A DNA stretch of 64,000 nucleotides, taken from positions 11,036,001 through 11,100,000 of the forward strand of contig CM082580.2 in the NCBI GenBank assembly GCA_040954595.2, in the 5' to 3' direction. The notes under the pieces were generated by a model. That model saw only the letters and a program-made list of their open reading frames with translations. It had not been told where the DNA came from and searched no databases. The translations under genes were made by a program, and so were the position numbers. How positions within the stretch are numbered: the first letter of the stretch is position 1; each line of letters starts with the position of its first letter. Of this stretch, positions 62,766-64,000 are shown piece by piece. This DNA comes from Balanoglossus misakiensis. Taxonomy: Eukaryota; Hemichordata.

Positions 62766-64000
62766 GCACATGGGAAATTTAGCACTAAGACGCCCAGAGG
62801 TGGATATAACATGTACATGTAAAATTAGGAGGTACAACTGACAGCCCATCATGATATGAATTCTCATTCTTGACCCGTAAACGTATAGCGCTCTGCAATT
62901 TGAAAACATGTAAACTTTCCCCTCGCGTAGGTTGGAAAATCGTACATGAAACACTGCATTAATTATTAAAAGGGGCGCTGTCCTCTTATTTACAAATGCG
63001 CAGATTGTATTACGTGCCTTGTCTTAATATTCAAAGGAAACTTCCTCATAGGAAACACTGTCAAGAGAGGTTCGTGCATGGGGAGAATGTGAGCATCATA
63101 GCAGTGTGATACTTGAATCCACCAAATTTGACGCAATTTCTGATCTGTCTGACTCTACAGATGACAATCATCATACGCTTGACTTCAATGACAAAACTTT
63201 TATAAAGTTGCGTCTATGTTTAAAGCTAGAAAGCTTTGGGTAAAACATGTTTTGATTTTACAGACAAAGAGCTATTGTTCGACGTTAATTATGAAGGAGG
63301 TGCATGTCAAACACAAATCATAGAAATACATTACCTATATAGGGCAGTCACGGACAACATGAGCCTGTGGAGGCACTGTACAAGTTGATTGCATGCAATA
63401 TTTCATTGTAGTATGTCAAGATAGTCAAGAAATTCAACTTTCGCAGCAAAATAATTGCCTCACTTTCAATCATCTACCTCCAACTTTAGACGCCGTACCC
63501 ATTTGTTGTACAGGTTCCAATTTGAAAGGACATTAACGCGAAGCACCGGTGACTACTTTCCTATAAATAAATCAAACTCATGACCCACATATTTTTATTG
63601 CAAATGTTTTACCGGTGAAACTAAGAGCTTCAAAATGTTAACAAAGTCATAACAGTGGCGTCCCGGGCACCATAAGTTATGCCTTATTAATTATTGTAGT
63701 AGTTTTTAATCATAGCCCGGAAATTGAAATCCTTTGAACTAACGGCGAACGCTGACTATAATTCTCCATCAAAATATCAAGGGATGTTTTATTTTTATTG
63801 CACTTAACCTATCAGGTTTCCCTTCTCTGTTCGCCTTTTAGTGTTTTGAAATCAGCTGATGCCCGTCTCTCCATCAAGAACTCCAAGACGTAAAGTTCCT
63901 TATGCCTTCATTAGACTTCTCAATAAAATAAACCCACATTTCTACTTAAGTTTAGTGCTATTTAACTAGGTCTAAACCATGCACATAAAGGGACTGTGCC

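Larger units (their letters stand above)
59411..64000. other. Distal upstream non-coding region
   Basis: It holds a 29-nt splice-bounded candidate exon (60707-60735), a GC-richer stretch with an ATGGCG-initiated minus frame (60123-60347), and the ACATGT palindromes at 62748-62765 and 62809-62820. No protein family was recognised on either strand. Confidence 0.55.

Overview
The window looks like eukaryotic nuclear DNA from an animal, most likely a marine invertebrate. It is AT-rich and intron-rich, with GT-AG introns and TACATGTA-type simple repeats. The only confidently recognised gene is an intron-rich class B1 (secretin-family) receptor of the calcitonin/CGRP receptor type. An invertebrate deuterostome such as a lancelet or hemichordate would fit, but the sequence alone does not settle the species.

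Layout: (1) 1-14808 is a head-to-tail satellite array, about 170 copies of an 87-bp unit that runs off the left edge. (2) 14809-14908 is a 100-N gap, so the physical link between satellite and gene is unproven. (3) 14909-16987 is the 3' flank of the gene. (4) 16988-36125, minus strand, is the receptor gene. I assembled 13 coding exons by hand from splice sites, reading-frame phase and family motifs. They join into an uninterrupted 1,482-nt CDS for 493 residues: signal peptide, six-cysteine hormone-binding domain, seven membrane helices with the class B His/Glu/Thr/Tyr polar core, helix 8, and a long polar tail ending in a PDZ-type motif (TSLV). (5) 36126-64000 is upstream or intergenic DNA. 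It has a candidate NRF-1 promoter site, several splice-bounded candidate non-coding exons on the gene strand, a diverged tandem duplication carrying two DR1-like nuclear-receptor half-site pairs, and a 1.1-kb non-autonomous DNA transposon with 43-bp inverted ends and TTA target duplications (58307-59407).

The most interesting biological point is at the gene's 3' end. The canonical 42-nt TM7 exon can be followed by its intron read in frame for 43 further codons to a stop, with an AATAAA signal about 160 nt beyond. This would give a second receptor form with a short Ser/Thr-rich tail and no PDZ motif. The satellite is interesting because its unit carries a tRNA A-box-like and a weak B-box-like motif at tRNA-like spacing, and because its copy variation is dominated by homopolymer length changes that look like sequencing or assembly error.
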